A stretch of DNA of 64,000 nt, taken from Myxococcales bacterium (lineage in GTDB: Bacteria; Myxococcota; Polyangia; Nannocystales; Nannocystaceae). Both the position numbers and the translations under genes were made by a program. Shown piece by piece: positions 51,804-60,150 of the stretch; position 1 is the stretch's first letter, and every line of letters starts with the position of its first letter. A model generated the notes under the pieces. That model saw only the letters and a list, made by a program, of their open reading frames with translations, did not search any database and was not told the origin of the DNA. The stretch lies in assembly GCA_016793465.1 (NCBI GenBank), contig JAEUJW010000080.1:62001-126000 (forward strand), given 5' to 3'.

Positions 51804-53546
51804 TCAAATCTCCGAGGGCGTGCCGGAGCCGGTGTCGCTGCCGCCGCCGCCGGGGCCGATCTCGGGGCCCGGGTCGCTCGGAGCGTCGGTGACCTCGGGG
51901 CGCGGGTCGTGCGGCACGTCGGCGATGTCGGGAGACGGCGGACGGATCTCGTCGGGGGTGTCTGGCGAGTCGGTGCCGGGCGACGGCGGACGGATCTCGT
52001 CGGGGCTCGGGCCTGGCAGCGACTCGGGCTCGGGCGGGATGACCTCGGCCGGCGAGGGGTTGCCCGGCGCCTCGATCGGGCCGCCGTCGGGCAGGCTGCC
52101 GGGACCCTCGGGGGACTGGCTGGTGGTCTGGACTTCGGACGAAAGCATGTCGGCTCCTTCGTCGGCGACTGTCGGGAACCCGAGGACGCCCTGGCCGAGC
52201 GCCTCGGCCTCCGAGGCGCCGAGCTGCGTGCGAAGCGTGGCCTTGGACTCCTCGGAGAGGTCGCGAAAATCTCGCAAGGTCGGCAGGTCGCGCAGCCCTC
52301 GAAGGTTGAAGAACTCGAGGAAACGGACCGTGGTGCCGTACAGGAGCGGTCGCCCGGGCTCCTCCTTTTTTCCGACGATCTGCACCAACTCGCGCTCGAG
52401 CAGGCCCTTCAAGACGGCGCCGCTGTCGACGCCGCGGACCTCGTCGATCTCCGGGCGGGTGATCGGCTGGCGGTAGGCGACGATCGCCAGGGTCTCGATC
52501 TGCGTGCGGCTCAGCCGCGCGGGCTTGGTCTGCAGCATTCTTTGCACCCACGCGGCGTTGTCCGGGTGGGTGCGGAACTGGAAGCCGCCCGCGACCTGCG
52601 CGAGCACGATCCCGCGATCGCGGGTGATGGCCATGAGGTGGGCCAGGGCGAGCTGGATCTGGTGCTTCGAGGTCTCGGCCAGCAGCTTGCGCAGGTCGTT
52701 GACCTTGAGCGGACGGGCGGCGGCAAATAGCAGGCTCTCGAGGATCGAGACCAGCCGCAGCGAGGCCTCGCCCTCGACGCCGCGGAGGTCGTCCTCGGGG
52801 TCGATCGGCAGCTCGTCGCTGAGGTGCACCCCGGCCGGGGCTTCGCGGCGCGGCCCGTCGAGCTCGGCGAGCGCGGCGGCCAGCGGGTCGTCGGGGTCGA
52901 GCGGCTCGTCGTCGCTGTCGTCGGGGGATCGCGGCTCGCGGTCGGGGCCCGCGGGGTCCGGGTCGGCTGGCGCTTCGGACAGGTTGTTGTCGGCGTCGTG
53001 CGTGACCTCGGGTGCGTCCTCGGCGGAGGCGGAGCCGACGGAGTCGTGCGCCTCCGAGGGGTCTTCGGTCGGGGCGTCGACGGTCTCCTCGGACTCCGCG
53101 GAGTCGTCGGCGTCCGCGCCTGCCGCGGATTCTTCGGTCGGGGTGTCGACGGCGGCGGCTGCTGACGATTCGTCGGTTGTCGTGGCGGTGTCCGCAGCCT
53201 CGTCGACGGCGGACTCGTCGGCGTCGGCTGCCCCTTCGGACAGGTTCGACGGCGGCCGTTCGGTCCCGTCGTCGAGCCCCGCGGCGGCGGCTGGCGCTTC
53301 GGACAGGTTCGACGGCGGCCGTTCGGTCCCGTCGTCGAGCTCCGCGGCGTCGGCTGGCGCTTCGGACAGGTTCGACGGCGGCCGGTCGGTCCCGTCGTCG
53401 AGCCCCGCGGCGTCGGCTGGCGCTTCGGACAGGTTCGACGGCGGCCGGTCGGTCCCGTCGTCGAGCCCCGCGGCGGCGGACGGCTCGGCCGGGGCGTCCG
53501 CGGGCGACGTGGTGTCGATCGGATCCTCGCGGTCGTCGGAGTTCAC
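51804..53546 (-). CDS. scpB: Segregation and condensation protein B with long acidic tails
   Basis: A 580-aa protein; ScpB proper is usually about 200 aa. The two winged-helix domains lie at about 252-450: LVSILESLLFAAARPLKVND, GIVLAQVAGGFQFRTHPDNA, RLSRTQIETLAIVAYRQPIT and RGVDSGAVLKGLLERELVQI. They bind the ScpA-SMC complex that organises sister chromosomes. Residues 1-250 are Asp/Glu/Ala/Ser-rich and include four 21-residue repeats with NLSEAPADAAGLDDGTDRPPS, built on palindrome copies; 460-580 is Pro/Asp/Ser-rich. GTG 53546 overlaps the scpA stop (GTGA). Confidence 0.9.
   Translation of the reverse strand: MNSDDREDPIDTTSPADAPAEPSAAAGLDDGTDRPPSNLSEAPADAAGLDDGTDRPPSNLSEAPADAAELDDGTERPPSNLSEAPAAAAGLDDGTERPPSNLSEGAADADESAVDEAADTATTTDESSAAAAVDTPTEESAAGADADDSAESEETVDAPTEDPSEAHDSVGSASAEDAPEVTHDADNNLSEAPADPDPAGPDREPRSPDDSDDEPLDPDDPLAAALAELDGPRREAPAGVHLSDELPIDPEDDLRGVEGEASLRLVSILESLLFAAARPLKVNDLRKLLAETSKHQIQLALAHLMAITRDRGIVLAQVAGGFQFRTHPDNAAWVQRMLQTKPARLSRTQIETLAIVAYRQPITRPEIDEVRGVDSGAVLKGLLERELVQIVGKKEEPGRPLLYGTTVRFLEFFNLRGLRDLPTLRDFRDLSEESKATLRTQLGASEAEALGQGVLGFPTVADEGADMLSSEVQTTSQSPEGPGSLPDGGPIEAPGNPSPAEVIPPEPESLPGPSPDEIRPPSPGTDSPDTPDEIRPPSPDIADVPHDPRPEVTDAPSDPGPEIGPGGGGSDTGSGTPSEI
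52967..53432. repeat. Five in-frame copies of the palindrome family in scpB
   Basis: Copies start at 52967, 53228, 53291, 53354 and 53417, reading CTGGCGCTTCGGACAG (CTGCCC... at 53228). The last four are exactly 63 nt apart and form a 21-residue tandem protein repeat. On the coding strand each copy reads CTG-TCC-GAA-GCG-CCA (LSEAP). Confidence 0.85.
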
Positions 53547-55267
53547 GCCTCGTCCTCCTGCGCGGGCTCGACGGTGTGCGCGTCGGCGGGCGACTCGGGC
53601 TCGGAGGGCGGGACGGACTCGGCGGCGTTGCTCATGTCGGTGGGGGCGTCGGCGGGCGGCTCGGGCTCTTCGGCGGGCTCCGGAGCGTCGGCGTTCTCGG
53701 GAGCGTCGACGTTCTCGGCGGAGGGATTCGCGTCGTTCGATGCGTCCGCGGCGTGGTCGTCGGCGGGAGCGTCGACGGCGTCTTCGTCCGTCGACATCGA
53801 GGTCGCGTCGTCGGTCGCGTCGTTCGCCGTGACGGCATCGATGGCGACCGCGGTCGTCTCGGCGACGGGCGTGCGTGAAGCCTCGGTCGCCTCGTCGGCG
53901 ATCTCTTCCTCGGAGTCGTCCGCTTCGGCGTCGGCTGTGGGCGCGGCGTTCGCCTCGTCGGCGCGGTCCTCTCCGGCGGCGTCAGCGTCCGCGTCGGCTG
54001 TGGCCGCGTCGTCCGGCTCCTCGGCGCTGTCCTCTTCGGCGTCGGCCGCGAGCGCGTCGTTCGTATTCTCGGCGGCCTCGTCGGCGTCGGTCGTGAGCGC
54101 GGCGTCGGTCTCTTCGGAGCCGTCGCCGTCGTCCTCTTCGGAGTCGGCTGCGAGCGTATCGTCGCGCGCCTCGGGGTCCTCCGCGTCGGCCTCGAGCTCG
54201 TCTTCCGGCGATCCCTCTTCGGCGGCCTCGGCCTCGCCGGGTTCGCTGTTGGCGGCGGGGGACGTGCCGGCCGCGGGGCCGAGGTCGGCGTCGTCGGCGC
54301 CGGCGAGGGCCTCGGCGAGCAGGATGCTCTCCTCGGCCTCGTCGAGCTCGGCGTCGCTGGGGATCGGCGGCGGCGGCGGGCGCGGCTTGCCGTCGTCGCC
54401 GAAGCTCTTCTCCTCGTCGTAGGCGTCGAGCAGGGCGCGGGTCTCGTCGCTGACCTCGAGGCGGTACACGCGGATCGACTCGCTGTCGGCGACCTGCTGC
54501 ACGCGGGCGACGCCGAGCTTGACCAGCTCGAGCACCGACATCAGCGTCACCACCAGCATGCCGCGCAGCTCCTTCTCGCTGTTCCAGGTGCGGCCGAGGA
54601 ACAGGCCCTCGAAGTCGAAGGCCTGCCTCTGGTCGAGCAGCAGGGTCAGCTGCGTCATGCGCTGGGCGACGGTGACCGGCTCGAGCTGGACCTCGTGGCT
54701 CTTGGCGATCTTGGCCCGCGTGAGCACGCGGTAGTACGCCTCGGCCAATTTAAATAGTGTGACCGGGGCGAGGCCGGGGTCGATCGGCGGGATGTCGATG
54801 TCGGCGCCGCGGGCGAACACGTCGCGGCCGGACACCGGCAGGGCGTCGAGGTCGGCCGCCGCATTCTTGAAGCGTTCGTACTCGACGAGGCGGCGGATCA
54901 GCGCCTCGCGCGGGTCCTCGCCGTCCTCCTCGTCCTCGCCGCCGGCCTCGGCGGGGGCGACGAGGGTCGGCAGCAGCTCGCGGCTCTTCAGCCAGGCGAG
55001 CGTCGCGGCCATGACGAGGTAGTCGCCGGCGATCTCGAGGTCGAGCGAGCGCATGAAGTCGAGGTACGCGAGGTACTTCTCGGTGATGAAGGCGATCGGG
55101 ATGTCGAGGATCTCGAGCTCGTGGCGGCGCACGAGGTGGAGCAGGAGGTCGAGCGGGCCCTCGAAGACCTCGAGCTCGACCGAGTAGATCGCCGAGCGAC
55201 CCCCGGGGGCCGAGGACCCTTCAGGCCCGGAGGGCCGCGCAGCCCCGCTTGTCTCGCCTGCCTGCAC
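53543..55267 (-). CDS. scpA: Segregation and condensation protein A with a 290-residue acidic tail
   Basis: A 574-aa kleisin; normal ScpA is about 250 aa. The core is residues 27-295: YSVELEVFEGPLDLLLHLVR, EILDIPIAFITEKYLAYLDF, YLVMAATLAWLKSRELLP and the C-terminal winged helix (VVTLMSVLELVKLGVARVQQ). It bridges SMC heads together with ScpB. From about 300 to the end it is almost only Asp, Glu, Ala, Ser and Thr with no aromatic residues. GTG 55267 starts 18 bases after the S2P stop; scpB overlaps its end by four bases. A VTLFKL run near 54746 uses ACA-CTA-TTT-AAA-TTG. Confidence 0.92.
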   Translation of the reverse strand: MQAGETSGAARPSGPEGSSAPGGRSAIYSVELEVFEGPLDLLLHLVRRHELEILDIPIAFITEKYLAYLDFMRSLDLEIAGDYLVMAATLAWLKSRELLPTLVAPAEAGGEDEEDGEDPREALIRRLVEYERFKNAAADLDALPVSGRDVFARGADIDIPPIDPGLAPVTLFKLAEAYYRVLTRAKIAKSHEVQLEPVTVAQRMTQLTLLLDQRQAFDFEGLFLGRTWNSEKELRGMLVVTLMSVLELVKLGVARVQQVADSESIRVYRLEVSDETRALLDAYDEEKSFGDDGKPRPPPPPIPSDAELDEAEESILLAEALAGADDADLGPAAGTSPAANSEPGEAEAAEEGSPEDELEADAEDPEARDDTLAADSEEDDGDGSEETDAALTTDADEAAENTNDALAADAEEDSAEEPDDAATADADADAAGEDRADEANAAPTADAEADDSEEEIADEATEASRTPVAETTAVAIDAVTANDATDDATSMSTDEDAVDAPADDHAADASNDANPSAENVDAPENADAPEPAEEPEPPADAPTDMSNAAESVPPSEPESPADAHTVEPAQEDEA

Positions 55268-55285
55268 GTGCGCCCCTGCGGCCGA

Positions 55286-56035
55286 TCAGGCGGCGAACAG
55301 CCACTTGCCGTACACGATCGCCCAGTCGGGGCTGACGCCGCTCATGACGGTGAGGGCGAGCTTGTGCAGCGGGTTGAAGATGAAGGACAGGATGCCGGGG
55401 GCGAGCATGAGGCCGAGCAGGATGACGAAGCCGTAGCGGGTGAGGAAGTCGTCGATGTAGTCGAAGCGCGGCGGGAGCGCCCAGGCCAGGATCTTGCCGC
55501 CGTCGAGCGGGTGGACCGGGAGCAGGTTGAACACCGCGAGGGTGATGTTGAGGAAGAAGAACACGCCGAGGATGGCGAACAGCCCGGCGTAGGCGGCGGG
55601 CTGGAGGCCGGCGACGAACACGAGGATCGCCGCGACGCCGACGGTGACCGCGGCCTGCAGCAGGTTGGCGAGCGGGCCGGCGAACGAGACCAGGGCCATG
55701 CCGGCGCGCATGCTGATCCGCCGCGAGTACTGCTGCGGGCGCGTCATGACCGGGCGGCCCCAGCCGAGCAGCGGCGCGTGGGTGAGGCCGGCGATCAGCG
55801 GGAGGGCGATGGTGCCGATCGGGTCGGCGTGGTTCATCGGGTTGAGGGTGAGCCGGCCCTCGCTCTCGGGCGTGCGGTCGCCGAGCTTGTGGGCCGCGAG
55901 CGCGTGGGCGAACTCGTGGAAGGCGGTGGCGACGACCAGGCAGACGACGAACACCAGCATGTGCCGCAAGGTCGCCGCGGACACGGCGAGGGCGGCGAAG
56001 ATCGGGAACGATGAAGCGGAGAACGCGCGATCCAC
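55286..56035 (-). CDS. Site-2 protease family (M50) membrane metalloprotease
   Basis: A 249-aa membrane protein with about six helices. The zinc site is HEFAHAL (HExxH) in the second helix and PVHPLDGG (third ligand Asp) in a later one; NPMNHADPIGT marks the M50 loop. It lacks PDZ and CBS domains, so it is the small S2P class of unknown substrate that commonly sits directly before scpA, as here (18-base gap). The first codon is GTG 56035; an internal ATG at 55960, right before the HExxH helix, is a possible alternative. Confidence 0.88.
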   Translation of the reverse strand: MDRAFSASSFPIFAALAVSAATLRHMLVFVVCLVVATAFHEFAHALAAHKLGDRTPESEGRLTLNPMNHADPIGTIALPLIAGLTHAPLLGWGRPVMTRPQQYSRRISMRAGMALVSFAGPLANLLQAAVTVGVAAILVFVAGLQPAAYAGLFAILGVFFFLNITLAVFNLLPVHPLDGGKILAWALPPRFDYIDDFLTRYGFVILLGLMLAPGILSFIFNPLHKLALTVMSGVSPDWAIVYGKWLFAA

Positions 56036-56074
56036 GGGGTTTGGCGGCCCTGGTAAAGGCGCCGAGACCGGGAA

Positions 56075-57382
56075 TTAGCAGCGGGGCTCCCCCGCGTCAA
56101 CGGGCCGGAATTGCGGCGCTTTTCGCAGCCGAAGGCTGACCGCGAGGCCGACCGCGGCGGCCGCGGCGAGCACCAGGAAGACGTGGCGGTGGCCGGCCAC
56201 GCCGGGGCTGCGATCGAGGAGCCAGCCGGTCAGCGGGGCGAAGAACACGTCGGGGGCGAAGCCGACGGCCGAGACGACGCCGACGGCGATGCCGGTGGCG
56301 GCGGGCGGGACGCGCGTCTCCTCGAGCACGGCGAAGTAGACGCCGCGCAGGCCGAAGGCGGCGGCGCAGGTGACGGCGACGCCGGCCCACAGCAGGACGC
56401 CGCGGCCGGGCTCGACGCACGCCAGCGCGAGGTCGCCGAGCACGAGCGCGGCGAAGCAGGCGGCGGTGACGCGGCTCGGGCTCAGGCGATCGGCGAGCAG
56501 GCCGGCGAGCAGGGCGGCGAACGGGCGCAGCCAGGCCGACAGCACGCCGACGCGGGCGCCCGCGAGTTCGTCGGCCCGCTCGACCGCCATGACCAGCAGG
56601 GCGTAGTTGTCGAGGCCCTTGTAGGCGCAGTAGGCGGTGAGCACGAGCAGCGCGTGCAGCCAGATCGTCGGGGTCGCGAGCTGCGAGGGGGTGAGCGCCG
56701 CGGCGGACGCTGCCGCGTCGGCGCGGGACGTCGACGCCTGAGCGTTCGCGGCAGCCGGGCTCGGCTCGGCGGGCACGCACAGGCGCACGAGCAGCGCGGC
56801 CAGGAACGTCGCGGCGGTGTAGACGAGGTAGACGCGGCGCAGGGCCTCGAGGCGCTCGGCCTGGGTGGCGACGGAGGGATCCGCGAAGGCGGCGTGGAAC
56901 GGGAGCAGCGCCAGCGAGGCGAGCAGCGCGGCGGTCAGGCCGCGGCCGGCCTCGAGCGCGCCGAAGGCCCTGCCCTGCCCTGCCCGGCCGCCCCACTCGC
57001 GGGTCGCGCGGATGAGGGCGGCCCAGAACAGCAGGATGGTGGTGACGCCGAAGCCGGCGTGCACCACGAGGAACACGCGCAGATCCGGGAGCGAGGCGAG
57101 CACGACGCCGCCGACCGCGGTGAGCACCAGCGCGAGGGTCATGAGCGTGCGCGCGGGCCAGCGGTCGGCGAGCAGGCCGCCGGGGAAGTACGAGAGCATG
57201 GCGAGCGCGCCGTAGGCGGCGAACAGGCCGCCGAGCTCGGCGTTGCCGATGCCGAGGGCGGCGAGCACGGTCGGGCGGAAGAACCGCGCGACGTGGAACG
57301 GCAGGCCGAACACGACCTCGCCGGCGACCACCAGGGCGGCGAGCGCGAGCAGGCGTCGCGCGGGGGTCGGCTCCGGGACCAC
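56075..57382 (-). CDS. MFS transporter
   Basis: A 435-aa major facilitator with 12 predicted helices. After helix 2 it has GGLLADRWPARTLMT, matching the MFS A-motif (GxLxDRxGR); the equivalent loop in the second half is GLLADRLSPSRVT. An Ala/Ser linker (about 205-235) joins the halves. No substrate signature is recognised. It starts at GTG 57382 and is the first gene of the MFS-S2P-scpA-scpB run, 39 bases before S2P. Confidence 0.82.
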   Translation of the reverse strand: MVPEPTPARRLLALAALVVAGEVVFGLPFHVARFFRPTVLAALGIGNAELGGLFAAYGALAMLSYFPGGLLADRWPARTLMTLALVLTAVGGVVLASLPDLRVFLVVHAGFGVTTILLFWAALIRATREWGGRAGQGRAFGALEAGRGLTAALLASLALLPFHAAFADPSVATQAERLEALRRVYLVYTAATFLAALLVRLCVPAEPSPAAANAQASTSRADAAASAAALTPSQLATPTIWLHALLVLTAYCAYKGLDNYALLVMAVERADELAGARVGVLSAWLRPFAALLAGLLADRLSPSRVTAACFAALVLGDLALACVEPGRGVLLWAGVAVTCAAAFGLRGVYFAVLEETRVPPAATGIAVGVVSAVGFAPDVFFAPLTGWLLDRSPGVAGHRHVFLVLAAAAAVGLAVSLRLRKAPQFRPVDAGEPRC

Positions 57383-57419
57383 GAGCGACGACTACCACGC
57401 CACGCGGCCGCTTGGTTAC

Positions 57420-57435
57420 CTGCCCTGAAGGACAG
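57420..57435. repeat. Palindrome family copy
   Basis: CTGCCCTGAAGGACAG: one mismatch in the arms. It is followed by ACGACTTTTTAAGG, so on the plus strand it has a T-run like a terminator. Confidence 0.6.
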
Positions 57436-57595
57436 ACGACTTTTTAAGGGTCACGACGACGGCGGTACGGTCGCATCGTCCTGGCCGAACGGGTGGCCGC
57501 GGCGACGATTACGGCCGTATCGTCCGACCGAGCGGCTGTCGGCGCCGAGCCGCTCGCGGATCCAGGCGACAGTGTTGGCCGCGGCGCCTTGAAGC

Positions 57596-57611
57596 CTGTC
57601 CCGAGGGACAG
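57596..57611. repeat. Palindrome family copy, perfect, with extended arms
   Basis: CTGTCCCGAGGGACAG with GAAG(C) before and CTTC after, giving an 11-bp stem with one bulged base. Confidence 0.78.
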
Positions 57612-57640
57612 CTTCGACGGCAGCCACGACCCGGGGTCAC

Positions 57641-57656
57641 CTGCCCGTCGGGACAT
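57641..57656. repeat. Palindrome family copy, degenerate
   Basis: CTGCCCGTCGGGACAT, 45 bases after the perfect copy; two arm mismatches. Confidence 0.45.
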
Positions 57657-57700
57657 CTTCGGTCTCACTAAAATTAAATTTCTAAATAATTAAACGAGGG

Positions 57701-58630
57701 TCAGGCGCGCGGGTGGTGTTTGCGGTGGGCGGCGCGCAGGTGCTGGTCGGTGACGTGGGTGTAGACTTCGGTGGTGGCGATGTCGGCGTGGCCGAGCAGG
57801 GTCTGGACGGCGCGCAGGTCGGCGCCGCCCTCGAGCAGGTGGGTGGCGAAGCTGTGGCGGAGCTTGTGCGGGGAGATCGGCCGGGTGATGCCGGCGGCGA
57901 TGGCGTGCTCGCGGAGCTTCTGGAAGAAGCCCTGACGCGAGAGCTTGCCGCCGCGCACGTTTAAAAACACGAACGGGCGGACGCGGGCTTGTTTGGCGAG
58001 GGTCGGGCGGGCGTCGCGGATCCAGGCGTGGAGGGCGGCGACCGCGGGGCCGCCGAGCGGGACGAGGCGGGGCTTGTCGCCCTTGCCGATCAGGCGCACG
58101 ACGGACTGGTCGAGGTAGAGGCGATCGAGCGTGAGGTCGAGCGCCTCGGAGATGCGGCAGCCGCTGGCGTAGAGCAGCTCGAGGATCGCGGTGTCGCGGA
58201 TCGCCAGCGGGCCGGCGGTGCCGGGCGCCGCGAGCAGGGCGAGCACCTCGTCGCGGGTCAGCAGGGTCGGTAACTTTTTGGCGAGGCGCGGGGCGGACAG
58301 GCCCTGGCACGGGTCGACGGACAGCGCGCCGGTCTCGCGGAGGTGGCGGAACAGGCCGCGCAGGGCGACGAGGCGGCGGGCCTGGCTGCGGGACGCGAGC
58401 GTGCGGCTGAGGTGCGACAGCCAGGCGACGAGGTGCTGCGGTTTGATGGCCTGGACGGGCGTCGGGTCGCCGACCTGTTCGCCGAGGAACGCGGCGAGCT
58501 CGCGCAGGTCCTGGGCGTAGGCGGCGAGGCTGTTGGGGCGGAGCCGGCGCTCGACCTTCAGGTGGAGCAGGTAGTCGTCGATCGCGCCGTCCAGGGCCGG
58601 GGGCCCGTGGGGTCTGTCGGACAGGGGCAC
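57701..58630 (-). CDS. xerD: Tyrosine recombinase XerD-like
   Basis: A 309-aa tyrosine recombinase, partner of XerC in dimer resolution. Catalytic residues: Arg in YASGCRISE, Lys in LIGKGDKPRLVPL, HKLRHSFATHLLEGG, LGHADIATT and the nucleophile in EVYTHVT. GTG 58630 starts only 4 bases after the stop of the response regulator gene, so it appears to be last in a GAF-regulator-xerD transcript. A shortened palindrome copy (58614-58624) is part of its N-terminal codons (LSDRP). FLNVRGG uses TTT-TTA-AAC and AKKLPTL uses AAA-AAG-TTA. Confidence 0.9.
   Translation of the reverse strand: MPLSDRPHGPPALDGAIDDYLLHLKVERRLRPNSLAAYAQDLRELAAFLGEQVGDPTPVQAIKPQHLVAWLSHLSRTLASRSQARRLVALRGLFRHLRETGALSVDPCQGLSAPRLAKKLPTLLTRDEVLALLAAPGTAGPLAIRDTAILELLYASGCRISEALDLTLDRLYLDQSVVRLIGKGDKPRLVPLGGPAVAALHAWIRDARPTLAKQARVRPFVFLNVRGGKLSRQGFFQKLREHAIAAGITRPISPHKLRHSFATHLLEGGADLRAVQTLLGHADIATTEVYTHVTDQHLRAAHRKHHPRA
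58614..58624. repeat. Short palindrome CTGTCGGACAG in the xerD N-terminus
   Basis: 5-bp arms CTGTC/GACAG around one base; a probable short or eroded member of the family. Confidence 0.4.
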
Positions 58631-58634
58631 GGCG

Positions 58635-59051
58635 CTACTCGGGGATCGCGAGGATCTCCTTGACGAGCTTGATGACCTGCGGGGCCTGGATCGGCTTGGT
58701 GATGTAGGCGTTGGCGCCGAGGCTGAGGGCGCGCTGGCGGTCCTCGGCGGCGCCCTCGGTGGTGATGATGATGATCGGGACGTTCATGTAGGCCTCGTCG
58801 GCGCGCAGGCGCTTGACGAGCTTCAGACCGTCGAGGATCGGCATGTTGATGTCGGTGATGATGAGGTCGAACTTGGTCGAGGCGAGGCGGCGCAGGGCGT
58901 CGACGCCGTCGTCGGCCTCGGCGACGGTGAGGCCGCGGATGCGCGACAGGGCGAACACGATCATCTTGCGCATCGGCGGGCTGTCCTCGACGACGAGGGC
59001 GTGCCAGCGTTTCTGATCGGCTTGGCCGGGGTTTTGGTTGTCTTGGGTCAT
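58635..59051 (-). CDS. CheY-like single-domain response regulator
   Basis: A 138-aa receiver with no output domain. ALVVEDSPPMRKMI gives the acidic pair, FDLIITDINMPILDG the phosphorylated Asp, IITTEG the switch Thr and NAYITKPI the Lys. A 15-residue polar tail precedes it. Its ATG overlaps the TGA of the GAF gene (ATGA at 59048-59051), so the two are coupled. It probably takes phosphate from a kinase elsewhere, since none is encoded here. Confidence 0.9.
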   Translation of the reverse strand: MTQDNQNPGQADQKRWHALVVEDSPPMRKMIVFALSRIRGLTVAEADDGVDALRRLASTKFDLIITDINMPILDGLKLVKRLRADEAYMNVPIIIITTEGAAEDRQRALSLGANAYITKPIQAPQVIKLVKEILAIPE

Positions 59052-59911
59052 GCGCCGACGAGGTGCTCCACGGCTTGCCGTTGCAGTGCGACCGCCTTGG
59101 CGTGGGCCCGGATCCATGCCGTCTCGATGGCGATGCCCGCGTGTTCGGAGATCATAGAAAGGAGGCTGTAGTCGTTGTCTTCGAAGGTCGGCTTCTGCGC
59201 GAGGAAGGACTCGAGGCGCAGCACGGCGACGAGGCGCCGGTTGCTCACCAGCGGAAGATACATGATCGCGTGGTCGTCGGCGTATGCGGGATCTCCGCGG
59301 GTCCACGGGCGCCCGCGGTGGATCATCGCGGTGATCGGGCCGTTGTCGTTGCTCGGGACCTCGTCGACGGCGTCGATGTCGCCGCCCTCGCACGCCAGCG
59401 GGAACAGCACGTGGCGCTCCTCGTCGAGGACGAACACCGTGAAGGCGCCGATGCCGACGAAGTTCAGCAGGATCTCGGTGATGGTCTGGATGACGTCGGG
59501 GAGGCTGCGCGCCGAGTGGAACTGCAGGCCGGCGACGTACATCGAGGCGAGGTGGTAGTTCTCGTTCTCGAGTTGTTCGATGCGCTGGGTGTGGTCGGCG
59601 CCGGCGTAGCCGCTGCCGCCGACGTGGCCGCCGACGCCGGTGTAATTGCCGCCGCCGGCGTGGTTGCGCGCAGCTTCGCACTCGGCCTCGAGCTCGGCGA
59701 TGCGGGCGACCAGGCCCTCCATGACGGCGGCGGGCACGGCCTCCGGCGTGCGGCCGGGGTAGGCCTCGCTGAGCTCGCTGCGCAGCCGCTCGTTCTCTGC
59801 GATGAGCTGGCGGACGAACGCCTCGCCGCGGCCGAAAAAATCTTGGAGAGAAGATTCGGTCCGGTTGAGCTCGCCCTGTCCAGGTCCCTGAACACGCATC
59901 TCCGCGAACAT
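59048..59911 (-). CDS. GAF-domain signalling protein
   Basis: A 287-aa soluble protein. Residues 15-90 form a helical segment (EAFVRQLIAENERLRSELSE; AELEAECEAARN) likely to be coiled coil, then a Gly-rich linker and a GAF domain at about 125-280 (IQTITEILLNFVGIGAFTVF, GRPWTRGDPAYADDHAIMYL, VAVLRLESFLAQKPTF, LSMISEHAGIAIETA). No kinase, cyclase or other output is fused, so it probably works through the coupled response regulator. ATG 59911 is preferred; frames further out to 59971 add a Cys-rich piece. ATG 59899 is also possible. Confidence 0.8.
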   Translation of the reverse strand: MFAEMRVQGPGQGELNRTESSLQDFFGRGEAFVRQLIAENERLRSELSEAYPGRTPEAVPAAVMEGLVARIAELEAECEAARNHAGGGNYTGVGGHVGGSGYAGADHTQRIEQLENENYHLASMYVAGLQFHSARSLPDVIQTITEILLNFVGIGAFTVFVLDEERHVLFPLACEGGDIDAVDEVPSNDNGPITAMIHRGRPWTRGDPAYADDHAIMYLPLVSNRRLVAVLRLESFLAQKPTFEDNDYSLLSMISEHAGIAIETAWIRAHAKAVALQRQAVEHLVGA

Positions 59912-60150
59912 AACACGTGGCGCGCCCGACCGGCCGGGGGCCCGAGCGGACTGCACGCACGGACAGCACATTCGGGGTCCGAATTCACTTCATGAGCGGT
60001 GCCGGGTGGTCTAATGACCGCGGGCGGGCGTCCCGCGGGCCGGGACGTCAGGTGAGGTGATGCGAACCGGCGCCGCGGTCCGACGAGAGTATGTCTCGCG
60101 AGGGGTCCGCGACGAATGACGGTGTCGGCGGGGCCGTGAAGGCCTGGCGG

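Larger units (their letters stand above)
57383..57700. other. Non-coding gap between xerD and the MFS gene
   Basis: About 320 bases without a convincing gene. It carries three palindrome copies and an AT-rich island (57668-57693, TAAAATTAAATTTCTAAATA and further) directly after the xerD stop. Confidence 0.55.

Noticed and set aside
60029..60047. CGTCCC/GGGACG stem between cheB and the GAF gene considered as a palindrome family copy
   Set aside because: The arms lack the CTGTCC/GGACAG core and the loop is 7 nt; similarity is limited to a CCC/GGG run. The surrounding 240-base gap shows no gene.
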